From Amarobacter sp964507025 (GTDB taxonomy: Bacteria > Chloroflexota > Dehalococcoidia > Tepidiformales > Tepidiformaceae): a stretch of DNA of 64,000 nt. Below, piece by piece: positions 43,754-51,223 of the stretch; within the stretch, counting starts at the first letter, position 1, and each line of letters starts with the position of its first letter. The notes under the pieces were generated by a model. That model did not search any database. It worked only from the letters and a program-made list of their open reading frames with translations, and was not told where the DNA came from. Made by a program: the position numbers and the translations under genes. The stretch spans positions 1-64,000 of the forward strand of contig CAZDOK010000005.1 of assembly GCA_964507025.1 (NCBI GenBank), in the 5' to 3' direction.

Positions 43754-44632
43754 TCACAGGGCCTTCACCTGGGGGAGAATGTCGCGGCCGACGACTTCGA
43801 GCGGGCCAGGCTTGTCCACGCCGACAAGGTAGCCGATGGCGGCCTGGGCGCCAGCCTCGGCGAGCCTGCCAAGCTCGTCGATGGTCTCGGCGGAGCGTTC
43901 GCCGTTGGGACCCGGGTCGAGGCGGAGGAGGACGGTCCGCTCGATCTCGCTGTAGTCGCGGCCGATGGCCTCACAGTGGCCGCGAAGGACCTCGAAGCGG
44001 TGACGGACAGCCTCGACGGAGTCGGCGCGGACATTGCAGGCGTTGGCGTACGTGGCGACGATGCGGAGGGTCTTCTTCTCGCCGCTGCCACCGACGAGGA
44101 TTGGCGGGTGGGGTTTTTGGAGCGGCTGGGGTGAGTTGAGGGTCTCGCGGAGGTGGTAGTGCTTGCCTTCGAAGGGCCCGTCCTCGCGGCTCCACATCTG
44201 CTTGCAGATCTGGAGGGTCTCTTCGAGGCGTTCGAAGCGCTCCTTCAGCGGCGGGAAGGGGATGCCGAGACCGCGGTGTTCCCGTTCGAACCAGGCCGCG
44301 CCGATGCCGAGCCATGCGCGGCCGCCGGAAAGGACATCGAGGGTGGACACCTGTTTGCAGAGGAAGCCGGGGTTCCGGTAGGTGACCCCGGTGACCATGG
44401 TGCCAAGGGATGCCGTCTTCGTGTTCGCCGCGATGAAGCCAAGGGCGGTGTAGGCCTCGAGCATCTCCATGTGGGCGGAACCGACCTGGGGAATCTGGAA
44501 AAGGTGGTCCATCACCCAGATGGAGCTATAGCCAACGTCTTCGGCCGCACGGGAGATGTTGGCCAGGTTTTCGCCGAGCCTGGGTCCGCGGCCCTGCCAG
44601 GTGAAGTTGGAGAGTTGGAGGCCGAGTTTCAT
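43754..44632 (-). CDS. LLM-class (F420-dependent) oxidoreductase
   Basis: A 292-residue luciferase-like TIM-barrel protein. N terminus MKLGLQLSNF, then YSSIWVMDHLFQIPQVG, LGTMVTGVTYRNPGFLCKQ, LSGGRAWLGIGAAWFE and PILVGGSGEKKTLRI fit F420-dependent members. Substrate unknown. The ATG is 6 bases after TACAAT, so probably leaderless. Confidence 0.88.
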   Translation of the reverse strand: MKLGLQLSNFTWQGRGPRLGENLANISRAAEDVGYSSIWVMDHLFQIPQVGSAHMEMLEAYTALGFIAANTKTASLGTMVTGVTYRNPGFLCKQVSTLDVLSGGRAWLGIGAAWFEREHRGLGIPFPPLKERFERLEETLQICKQMWSREDGPFEGKHYHLRETLNSPQPLQKPHPPILVGGSGEKKTLRIVATYANACNVRADSVEAVRHRFEVLRGHCEAIGRDYSEIERTVLLRLDPGPNGERSAETIDELGRLAEAGAQAAIGYLVGVDKPGPLEVVGRDILPQVKAL

Positions 44633-44644
44633 GCGGGGATTGTA
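44633..44644 (-). promoter_or_regulatory. Leaderless promoter of the LLM gene
   Basis: TACAAT on the minus strand, six bases, then ATG at 44632, with no Shine-Dalgarno sequence. Confidence 0.45.
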
Positions 44645-44660
44645 GGGCAGACTCCGCTGG

Positions 44661-45227
44661 CTATGGGACCTCGCTGCCGTGCATGCCAAACGCTTGCTGC
44701 GTCAGTGGTAGGCAGTTGCGGAAGGCCCCGCGTGGCGCCGGGTCCGCGCCCTCGATGACCCGGATGTAATCCGTCCAGTCTTCCTGCGCGGGGTGCTCTG
44801 GCACGTCGTAGCCGGCCGCGCGCATGCAAGCGCCAAGGTGGTCGCGAGCCTCCTGGAGTTCTGCTTCGGTCATCGCGGTCTGGATGACCCACTGGTGCTG
44901 AACGGCATCGAAGTGCCGGACCCTGCACGCTTCGAAGCCTGCGCGCGCATCCTGCCGCCTCTGCTCGCTCTCGCCATCGGCAAGCTTGCGCCCGAGTTGA
45001 TACTCGTAGTTCTTCCGGGAGGTCAGCACCGGGTCGGACTGGAGTTTGTAGCCGAAGCCTGCGGCACATTCAACGAAAGCGAGGAAGGCTGTTTCGTGTT
45101 CCTCGAACGTGAGGCCGTCTTCGAGGAGCGCGGCTTCGAATTCCTGCGGTGTCGGCGCTGGTGCAACCGAAGCGCCAGACACATCGGGGCTGCCGGCCAG
45201 ACCAGACACCTGGCAGGCCGCGGTCAC
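44661..45227 (-). CDS. Exported protein paralogous to the neighbouring lipoprotein (locus B)
   Basis: A 188-residue protein whose core (LLEDGLTFEEHETAFLAFVEC, then KNYEYQLG, ACRVRHFDAVQHQW, LGACMRAAGYDVP) matches the domain of the lipoprotein at 45516-46118, so they are tandem paralogues. Several paired cysteines are conserved. From GTG 45227 the signal sequence looks truncated (VTAACQVSGLAG); the same frame upstream has no start. A frameshifted start at the ATG near 45259 is possible. Function unknown. Confidence 0.6.
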   Translation of the reverse strand: MTAACQVSGLAGSPDVSGASVAPAPTPQEFEAALLEDGLTFEEHETAFLAFVECAAGFGYKLQSDPVLTSRKNYEYQLGRKLADGESEQRRQDARAGFEACRVRHFDAVQHQWVIQTAMTEAELQEARDHLGACMRAAGYDVPEHPAQEDWTDYIRVIEGADPAPRGAFRNCLPLTQQAFGMHGSEVP

Positions 45228-45515
45228 GCCGGCCCACCGCGTGCTGTCAAGCCATCCATCACAAAATGCCGGTAAAATGTGATAGGCGGTTGAGCCGGCC
45301 CCGGACGTCGGGTCCGGGTGCTACCGATGGCACCCCTCTGGCCTGGTGTTCACCGGTCAGGGTGCGAGGCGTGGGCGACATGAAGAGGGGGTCATCTCGC
45401 CGTGCTGTCGCAGCGAGATCGCGATCCTGAAGTCCGAGTAGCCCCACTGCGAGGAGCGGCAACATGGGGACGGTCACGATGGGGAACCGCGCGCTGCCTC
45501 GCCGGGAGCAGGGAT
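45228..45515. other. Non-coding stretch with a series of GC-rich hairpins
   Basis: Between the two paralogous lipoprotein genes lies a stretch with no convincing gene. It can form consecutive stems: CCGGAC/GTCCGG (about 45302-45318), GGGTGC/GCACCC (about 45317-45336), CTGGCC/GGTCAG (about 45340-45361), ATCTCGC/GCGAGAT (about 45393-45418) and CCCCA/TGGGG (about 45440-45470). It matches no riboswitch I know. A 72-codon minus-strand frame (45259-45477) crosses it but has weak coding bias. Confidence 0.4.
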
Positions 45516-46118
45516 TTACGGGATAAACCCTTCGGGCACGCCGTGTTCAGTGGCGAGGCGAAGCGAGCAGACGCGAAACTCCGAGGGATAGGCCGCGGGA
45601 ATGCCCGAGAAGTTCGGGCTCTCTGGCGCGCCCGGGACGGCCACTCCGCGATCCTGGAGACAGGCCGTCAGGAAGCGGCGTTGCGCCTGTCGTTCCTGTT
45701 CAGTGGGCGTGGTCTGGTAGGCCCATGCCGTGTCAACCTTGTCGCCGTATTCGCGATAACACCCCCAGAAGAGTTCGGACTGGCGGCCCGCGTCACCGCC
45801 GCCAGTATAGGAGTAGGTATATCGCCTGCCCGAGGCATCTAATTCGGGGCCGGTGCGGATTTCGAGGCCACTTTCTCTTAGGCAGGCAACGGTGGCCAGG
45901 ACCGAAGTCTCATACTCCTCGAAAGTGACGACTCCATCAGCCAAGATTTCACGCTGGTACTCGCTGGCGGACCGAAGGGCCTCCTCAACGCCAACGCCCT
46001 CAGGTAGCTGCTCAACGAATGTACGCGTTGCGGAATCGTGTTGATTGCCGCTGCCAGAATCGCAAGCGGCGGCAATCAACAGTGTTACCGCCAGCACGAT
46101 GGCGCGCCACAATTTCAC
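45516..46118 (-). CDS. Lipoprotein with Cys-rich helical domain (locus B)
   Basis: A 200-residue exported protein. Lipoprotein signal IVLAVTLLIAAAC, then a domain with LADGVVTFEEYETSVLATVAC, ELFWGCYREYGDKVD and RFLTACLQDRGVAVPG, shared with the downstream paralogue. The calcium-loop-like DGVVTFEEYE is suggestive but lacks the full EF-hand ligand set. GTG 46118 lies 2 bases after the stop of the preceding secreted protein gene. Confidence 0.7.
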   Translation of the reverse strand: MKLWRAIVLAVTLLIAAACDSGSGNQHDSATRTFVEQLPEGVGVEEALRSASEYQREILADGVVTFEEYETSVLATVACLRESGLEIRTGPELDASGRRYTYSYTGGGDAGRQSELFWGCYREYGDKVDTAWAYQTTPTEQERQAQRRFLTACLQDRGVAVPGAPESPNFSGIPAAYPSEFRVCSLRLATEHGVPEGFIP

Positions 46119-46120
46119 CC

Positions 46121-46477
46121 TTAGTAACCCGTCGTGTACTTGGGTCCATCCGAAGAGAAACCGTACACGATCATATGGCTGCCCTGCGTCGGCGCATCGA
46201 ACACTTGAAAACGAGAGATGTTGAATGCGCCTTGTTGGGGTGAATAGTTGACCCAATCCGCGCCATCCCAGAACGCATACTGATGCCAACGTATGCAGTT
46301 GTTGTTGCTGTAGAGCTCGTAGGTGCCGCCCGCGGCGTTCGTGTAGTAGGAGTACCCGCCACCCACGCACGGCCCAATCGAAAGAGAGACCGAGCCTGCG
46401 GAAGCGACCGATACGAGCGCCAACGATGTCGCGGCCAGGAGCATCGCCGCAATACTCTGCCAGAAGAAGACCTTCAT
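46121..46477 (-). CDS. Small secreted Tyr/Gly-rich protein (locus B)
   Basis: A 118-residue exported protein. The signal peptide (SIAAMLLAATSLALVSVASA) is followed by a mature part rich in Gly, Ser and Tyr with two cysteines (IGPCVGGGYSYYTN, NNNCIRWHQYAFWDG). It resembles the secreted product of locus A in composition and position only. The ATG follows GAGGAGG with 9-base spacing. Confidence 0.7.
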   Translation of the reverse strand: MKVFFWQSIAAMLLAATSLALVSVASAGSVSLSIGPCVGGGYSYYTNAAGGTYELYSNNNCIRWHQYAFWDGADWVNYSPQQGAFNISRFQVFDAPTQGSHMIVYGFSSDGPKYTTGY

Positions 46478-46611
46478 TGATTTCAACCTCCTCTTCGTAG
46501 GCCCCGCGCCACGGGGCAGCCTGCAGAGCGTTGCTTGCCAAGGCTGCAGTCCCTCCTGTTTGAGCAGGCAGCAGGAGATTGCCGCCATGCTGCATCATCC
46601 CGCAACACGCG

Positions 46612-46630
46612 ATCGGATAGACTCTCCGAT
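46612..46630. promoter_or_regulatory. Operator-like inverted repeat upstream of locus B secreted genes
   Basis: ATCGGA, seven bases, TCCGAT. It lies between the HTH gene and the secreted protein gene, in a 190-base gap. A binding site for the adjacent regulator is a reasonable guess, without other evidence. Confidence 0.3.
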
Positions 46631-46667
46631 AGACATTTGGAGGAGTGTCCGGGATCACAACTGGTGG

Positions 46668-46973
46668 TCACCGGTGATGCTCTCGTGTCTCGGGTGGCTC
46701 TCCAAGGCAACACTCCAGATGGGCGAACATCCAGACGCCCCTTAGTTCGGGAGTCAACTCGCGGCCTAATGGGAGGCACATCGCGATCTCAGCGGAGACG
46801 ATGCTGAGCCAGAGCTTCACGGTTGCCACGCTGACCCCACCAGCGGATGCGAGGTCGGCCGGCCTCAACCCATTGAGGCGGCCGATCAGCATCGCCCGAT
46901 GCTCCGGGCGCATGGCCGGGATATGATGCGCGCTCAGAAGCACCGGCACCTGGGGTTCGGCCTGTTGGAACAC
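46668..46973 (-). CDS. Small HTH regulator with C-terminal W-x3-H-x2-CC motif (locus B)
   Basis: A 101-residue protein with a LuxR-like HTH (LNGLRPADLASAGGVSVATVKLWL) and the C-terminal WMFAHLECC, aligned with WTRRHFACC of the regulator at 5900-6247. The GTG at 46973 is chosen because GGAGGAGG lies about 8 bases upstream; the ATG at 46982 touches that sequence. A perfect TTGACA lies at 47031-47036 with a poor -10. It is divergent from the CoA transferase gene. Confidence 0.6.
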   Translation of the reverse strand: MFQQAEPQVPVLLSAHHIPAMRPEHRAMLIGRLNGLRPADLASAGGVSVATVKLWLSIVSAEIAMCLPLGRELTPELRGVWMFAHLECCLGEPPETREHHR

Positions 46974-47110
46974 CGCAGCCATCCTCCTCCGTCGTAGGAC
47001 GCACGCATGATTTGCGAGCGGCGGCGAACATGTCAAGAAGTCGTGGGTAAAATCTCCGTAAGCTACGCTGACCGATCCGGGCGCTAACCCGCGCTCAGCG
47101 GGCGGGCCCG

Positions 47111-47125
47111 TATACTTCGCGATCC
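47111..47125 (+). promoter_or_regulatory. Promoter of the CoA-transferase gene
   Basis: TATACT ends nine bases before the ATG at 47126. The leader would be only a few bases long, and there is no Shine-Dalgarno sequence. Confidence 0.45.
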
Positions 47126-48448
47126 ATGAACGACTCCCGCTACGCCAACTGGCCCGAGGACTACGCATCGAAGCTGATGGAGCCCGCCGAGGCTGCCGCG
47201 CTCGTGCGCCCGGGCGACACCATCGTCATCCCCATCGGTTCTATTACGCCCAACCTGTGCCACGCCATCTGGGACAGGCGCGATGAGCTGAGCGACATCG
47301 ACATCCTCTCCTGCGCGCCGTTTGTCGACCCCGGCTGGTACGAACCGGGACACCCGGCCTTCCGGACACACGTCGAGCTGTTCAACACGGCGATTGCGCG
47401 CCAGTCGATGCTTCGGGGCGCGACCGACTTCGTCTCGGTGCCGTTCAGCCGGCGCTTCAAGCCGGAGGACGAGCGCGGCGGCGGCGTGTTCGGCTGCGAC
47501 GTGACACTTATCGGCGTCTCGCCGCCGGACCGGTTCGGGTTCTGCAGTTTCGGGACGAGCCTCTGGAACAAGCTGTCGTACGCGCAGCGCGCGCGGACGG
47601 TGCTGGCGGAGGTGTTCCCGGGCTACCCGCAAACGGGCGGGACGAACCGGATCCACGTCTCGGAGATCGACGCGTTCGTGGATGGCGGGGAGACGGCCCC
47701 CACGCGGCTGGCGCGGGAGGCGGCGCCATTCCCGAAGGCGATCGCGGGCTACATCAACGAGATCGTGAAGCACGGCGACACCATCCAGATCGGGACCGGG
47801 ATGATGACATTGCAGCTGGCGAACAACGGGGCGTTCGACGGGCTGGTGGACCTGGGCGTGCACAGCGAGGTTTCGACGCCGGGGCTGAACGACCTGGTCT
47901 ATAAGGGAGTGATCACGGGTTCGCGGAAGACGCGGCACCCGGGGAAGTTCGTGGCGACGGCACTTTCAGCAACAACGCCGGAGGAGATCGAGTTCATCCA
48001 CGAAAACCCGGTGTACGAGGTCCACGAGGTGCACTACACGAACGACATCCAGTTGATCGCGGCGCACGACAACATGGTGGCGATCAACAACGCGATGACG
48101 GTGGACCTGACCGGCCAGATAGCGGCTGAGTCGATCGGAGCGGACATGTGGAGCGGGCCGGGCGGGCAGCTGGAATTCGTGATCGGGGCCACCCTGGCGA
48201 AGAACGGGCGCAGCGTGACGATCCTCCCGGCGGCCGCGAAGGAGGAGTCGGTGAGCCGGATTGTCGCGCAACACCCGCCGGGGACGGTGGTGACCGTACC
48301 GCGGCAGTTCGCGGACTACGTGGTGACGGAGTTCGGGGTAGCGAGCCTCTATGGCAAGAGCGACCGGCAGCGCGCCGAGGAGCTCATCAACATCGCGCAC
48401 CCGGACCACCGCGCGGAGCTGCGCCGGGCCTTCGGGAAGCAGCTGTAA
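47126..48448 (+). CDS. Acetyl-CoA hydrolase/transferase family protein (4-hydroxybutyrate CoA-transferase type)
   Basis: A 440-residue class I CoA-transferase-like enzyme. Such enzymes move CoA between carboxylic acids through a glutamyl-CoA intermediate. The catalytic region FIHENPVYEVHEVHYTND contains the expected glutamate, and the C-terminal domain has SGPGGQLEFVIGA. The first domain opens AAALVRPGDTIVIPIG. Acceptor unknown; length fits 4-hydroxybutyrate or acetate CoA-transferases. Confidence 0.85.
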   Translation: MNDSRYANWPEDYASKLMEPAEAAALVRPGDTIVIPIGSITPNLCHAIWDRRDELSDIDILSCAPFVDPGWYEPGHPAFRTHVELFNTAIARQSMLRGATDFVSVPFSRRFKPEDERGGGVFGCDVTLIGVSPPDRFGFCSFGTSLWNKLSYAQRARTVLAEVFPGYPQTGGTNRIHVSEIDAFVDGGETAPTRLAREAAPFPKAIAGYINEIVKHGDTIQIGTGMMTLQLANNGAFDGLVDLGVHSEVSTPGLNDLVYKGVITGSRKTRHPGKFVATALSATTPEEIEFIHENPVYEVHEVHYTNDIQLIAAHDNMVAINNAMTVDLTGQIAAESIGADMWSGPGGQLEFVIGATLAKNGRSVTILPAAAKEESVSRIVAQHPPGTVVTVPRQFADYVVTEFGVASLYGKSDRQRAEELINIAHPDHRAELRRAFGKQL

Positions 48449-48450
48449 CA

Positions 48451-48555
48451 TCAGACGTTCCGCGAAGCGAGCGGTTTCGCCGGGTTGCCCACGACGGTGG
48501 CGCCAGCCGGGACCGCGCGGATGACGACCGCGCCAGCGCCGACGACAGCGGGCCC
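48451..48555 (-). pseudogene. C-terminal fragment of a hexapeptide acetyltransferase
   Basis: The minus strand encodes GPAVVGAGAVVIRAVPAGAT then VVGNPAKPLASRNV and a stop. This is the last coil of a left-handed beta-helix acyltransferase and its typical G-N-P-A end. Nothing upstream continues it; the tetR stop lies 9 bases away. It is a remnant left by a deletion. Confidence 0.65.
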
Positions 48556-48558
48556 GTG

Positions 48559-48578
48559 CCCGGGCTACCCAGCCCGGG
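48559..48578 (-). terminator. Hairpin at the end of the tetR gene
   Basis: CCCGGGCT, four bases, AGCCCGGG, overlapping the tetR stop codon. An 8-bp GC stem without T run. Confidence 0.4.
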
Positions 48579-49158
48579 TGGCCTTCCCGGGGGAAAGCAG
48601 GCTCTCGAGGCGCTCCACAACCGCGATGAGGGGCGCCATCTCCCGGCGTGCGCCGGCGAGCAGCAGCCCGCCTTCGAGCGCGGCGACGACGAAGGTCGCC
48701 AGGCTGCTGGCCTCGGCGGGCGCGTGGCCCTCTGATTCCAGACGGCGAACGATGGGCGCCTCCCATGAAGCGAACGCCGCCGCGCATGCATCAGCGACTT
48801 CGGTAGCACCAAGTGCGCCCGCTTCGAGCGCCGTGCCGGCCACCGGGCAGCCATCCTGGAAGTCCGAGCGAGTAAGGGACGCCTCGTAAAACGTCGCGAA
48901 TGCGCGGATGGCCGCGGCTGTGGAAGGTCCACGAGACATGGCTGCCTCGATTGCGGCGGCGACGCGGGCGCCGGAAAGGCGGATGGCCTCGGCCGCGAGC
49001 TGGTTCTTGCCGCCGGGGAAGTGGTGGTACAGCGAACCCCGGGGCGCGCCCGAGACCGCGAGGATTTCGCTGAGTCCAGTCGCGGCCAGGCCCTGGCGCT
49101 GGAGCAGGCGAGCGGTGACCGCAACCATGCGGTCGCGCGTCGGGGTGTCACCGGTCAT
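48565..49158 (-). CDS. TetR-family transcriptional regulator
   Basis: A 197-residue repressor. The N-terminal HTH has GLAATGLSEILAVSGAPRGS then LYHHFPGGKNQLAAEA, and the C-terminal ligand domain resembles the LmrA/YxaF group (FYEASLTRSDFQDGCPVAG). It is divergent from the dehydrogenase/hydratase pair across a 72-base gap with two palindromes, so it probably represses both directions until a ligand binds. Confidence 0.9.
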   Translation of the reverse strand: MTGDTPTRDRMVAVTARLLQRQGLAATGLSEILAVSGAPRGSLYHHFPGGKNQLAAEAIRLSGARVAAAIEAAMSRGPSTAAAIRAFATFYEASLTRSDFQDGCPVAGTALEAGALGATEVADACAAAFASWEAPIVRRLESEGHAPAEASSLATFVVAALEGGLLLAGARREMAPLIAVVERLESLLSPGKATRAG

Positions 49159-49184
49159 GTGATGGAGGTTACACATGCTGGACC

Positions 49185-49212
49185 GACCGGTCTACTACTA
49201 TGATGACCGGTC
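49185..49212. promoter_or_regulatory. Double TetR operator with embedded -10 box
   Basis: Two copies of GACCGGTCTAC (palindromic core GACCGGTC at 49185-49192 and 49205-49212) are 20 bases apart. TATGAT at 49199-49204 lies between them, a good -10 box for the dehydrogenase gene. Binding of the adjacent TetR protein would block this promoter. Confidence 0.65.
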
Positions 49213-49230
49213 TACAGATAGGAGGCAGTC

Positions 49231-50250
49231 ATGCAACAGCTCATGTTCATAGAGCCCCGCCGGGTTGAGTGGCGGGAAGGACCAGATCCCATGCTCGTCG
49301 ATGAGGGTGACGCCCTCGTGCGGCCCCTCGCCGTCGCCACATGCGATATCGACCGCGGTTTCGTCGACGGCACCGTCAGGGTCCCGGGCCCGTTCCCGCT
49401 CGGCCACGAAGGTATCGCCGAAGTGGTGGACATTGGTCCCGGCGTCCAATCAGTGCGGCCGGGCGACCGCGTGGTGGCGGCGTTCCAGCTTTCGTGCGGA
49501 ACATGCGAACCGTGCCGCCGCGGCATCACGAGCGCCTGTTCGACCGTGCCTCCCCGCTCCGCCTTCGGGATGGAGCCCCTGGCCGGGAAGTGGGGCGGGT
49601 TCTTCAGCGACCTCGTGCGCGTCCCCCACGCCGATGGCGTGCTTGTGAAGGCGCCGGAGGGCGTGAACCCGCTCGCCATCGCCAGCGCAAGCGACAACCT
49701 GCCCGACGCCTACCGCACCGTGGCGCCGCACCTTGCGGCTCGGCCCGGCGCGGACGTGCTGGTTGTGGGCGGCGGTGCGTGGAGCGTGGGGCTCTATGCC
49801 GCGGGGATGGCCCGGGCACTTGGCGCGGGCCGCGTGGACTACGTCGACAACGACCCGGGGCGGCTCGACCTCGCTGCACGCCTCGGCGCGCACGTCATCG
49901 AGGGGCCCCTGCCCGCGAAGCTTGGCCCGTATGCGATCACGGTCGACGCCTCGGCACGGCCCGAGGGGCTCGCGCTGGCGCTGCGGTCCACGGAGCCGTA
50001 TGGCGTGTCGACGAGTGTGGGTATCTACTTCAACCGGGAGACGCCTGTGCCGCTCTACGAGATGTTCGTTTCGGGGATCACCTTCCATACGGGCCGGGCC
50101 AATGCCCGGGCCGACCTCCCCGCCGTGCTGGACCTCATAGCGAGCGGCGCCTTCGACCCCACCCCCGTGACGACGCACGCAGTGGGCTGGGAAGATGCTG
50201 CCGACGCGCTGCTCGAGCTGCCGGTGAAGCTGGTAGCAGTGCGCGAATAG
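49231..50250 (+). CDS. Zinc-type alcohol dehydrogenase-like protein
   Basis: A 339-residue MDR protein. Catalytic-site cysteine in VATCDIDRGF and GHE in PLGHEGIAEV; structural zinc cysteines are present in SCGTCEPCRRGITSAC. The cofactor region is VLVVGGGAWSVGLYAAG and the acidic VDYVDNDPGR suggests NAD. AGGAGG precedes the ATG. Operon with the enoyl-CoA hydratase 10 bases downstream, under TetR control. Confidence 0.85.
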   Translation: MQQLMFIEPRRVEWREGPDPMLVDEGDALVRPLAVATCDIDRGFVDGTVRVPGPFPLGHEGIAEVVDIGPGVQSVRPGDRVVAAFQLSCGTCEPCRRGITSACSTVPPRSAFGMEPLAGKWGGFFSDLVRVPHADGVLVKAPEGVNPLAIASASDNLPDAYRTVAPHLAARPGADVLVVGGGAWSVGLYAAGMARALGAGRVDYVDNDPGRLDLAARLGAHVIEGPLPAKLGPYAITVDASARPEGLALALRSTEPYGVSTSVGIYFNRETPVPLYEMFVSGITFHTGRANARADLPAVLDLIASGAFDPTPVTTHAVGWEDAADALLELPVKLVAVRE

Positions 50251-50260
50251 GAGTGGTGCA

Positions 50261-51022
50261 ATGACGGTGCTTTGTGAGACGAACGGGCCGGTCGCGGTGG
50301 TGACCATCAACCGGCCGGAGGTGCGGAACGCCATCGACCGTCCGACCGCCACCGCCCTGCGGGAGGCGTTTGAGCGGTTCGATGGCGACGACCGCCTGGC
50401 GGTGGCGGTGCTGACCGGTGCCGGGGGCACGTTCTGCGCGGGGGCCGACCTGAAGGCGGTCGCGGAGGGCCGGGGCACACGCGTGGCGGAAACGGGCGAC
50501 GGTCCGCTCGGGCCGACGCGCATGCTGCTCACGAAGCCGGTCCTCGCGGCCGTCGAGGGATACGCGGTAGCGGGCGGCATCGAGCTGGCAGCCTGGTGCG
50601 ACCTGCGGGTGGCAGCACGGGATGCGGTCTTCGGCTGCTTCGAGCGGCGCTGGGGCGTGCCCCTTGTGGATGGTGGCACCATCCGGCTGCCCCGCCTTAT
50701 CGGGCACAGTAATGCCCTGGACCTGATCCTCACTGGCCGTCCCGTTTCCGGGGAGGAAGCCGGGCGGATGGGGCTGGCGAACCGGCTGGTCGAGCCCGGC
50801 ACGGCCCTCCAGGAGGCGATCGCCCTGGCGCACCAGCTGGCGGCATTTCCCCAGACCTGCCTGAGGCAAGACCGGCTGTCGAGCTATGAGCAGTGGAGCC
50901 TTTCACTCGAGGAGGCACTGCGAAACGAGTACCGCCGCGGATGGACCACGCTGGAAAGCAACGAGGCTCGTGAAGGTGCGACTCGATTTGCCGCCGGAGA
51001 AGGGCGCCACGGCCGATTCTGA
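50261..51022 (+). CDS. Enoyl-CoA hydratase/isomerase (crotonase) family protein
   Basis: A 253-residue crotonase-fold protein. Oxyanion-hole segments are GTFCAGADLKAV and VEGYAVAGGIELAAW; the active-site region FERRWGVPLVDGGTIRLPR retains a glutamate (E) but has Asp before GG. Reaction not certain: hydratase, isomerase or hydrolase of acyl-CoA. Paired with the dehydrogenase, it suggests a catabolic CoA pathway induced by a TetR ligand. Confidence 0.87.
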   Translation: MTVLCETNGPVAVVTINRPEVRNAIDRPTATALREAFERFDGDDRLAVAVLTGAGGTFCAGADLKAVAEGRGTRVAETGDGPLGPTRMLLTKPVLAAVEGYAVAGGIELAAWCDLRVAARDAVFGCFERRWGVPLVDGGTIRLPRLIGHSNALDLILTGRPVSGEEAGRMGLANRLVEPGTALQEAIALAHQLAAFPQTCLRQDRLSSYEQWSLSLEEALRNEYRRGWTTLESNEAREGATRFAAGEGRHGRF

Positions 51023-51092
51023 GCGCCTGCGGGTGCAGCGAACGGCCCGACAGGGGATTGGGAGCGGAGATCGGTGCAAAATGCATCGGATC

Positions 51093-51114
51093 TTCACAAC
51101 TTCTTCGCAAACGA
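51093..51114 (+). repeat. 11-base direct repeat upstream of the OmpR-type regulator
   Basis: TTCACAACTTC and TTCGCAAACGA stand 11 bases apart, the half-site spacing of PhoB/OmpR-family proteins. A weak -10 (TATCCG, 51132-51137) lies 17 bases downstream. It resembles the array at 53247-53312, so autoregulation is likely. Confidence 0.45.
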
Positions 51115-51223
51115 AAGGGTATCGTTCGGGTATCCGGTCGTCGTGCCGGTGGTTCCCTCGCCTGCTTCCCCTGGCCGTTGAGCCGGGGGAGCAGGCTCTA
51201 ATGACGTGGCGCGCGGAGTGGTG

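Noticed and set aside
45300..45362. Possible SRP RNA or RNase P RNA because of GTCAGG and GAAGTCCGAG-like strings
   Set aside because: The conserved SRP core (GGAAGGAAGCAG) and the RNase P core (GGAAAGTCCGGGC) are absent.
45259..45477. A 72-codon minus-strand frame with a hydrophobic start (MLPLLAVGLLGL)
   Set aside because: Third-position GC is clearly lower than in real genes of the window and nothing in it is recognisable; kept only as an alternative to the structured-RNA idea.
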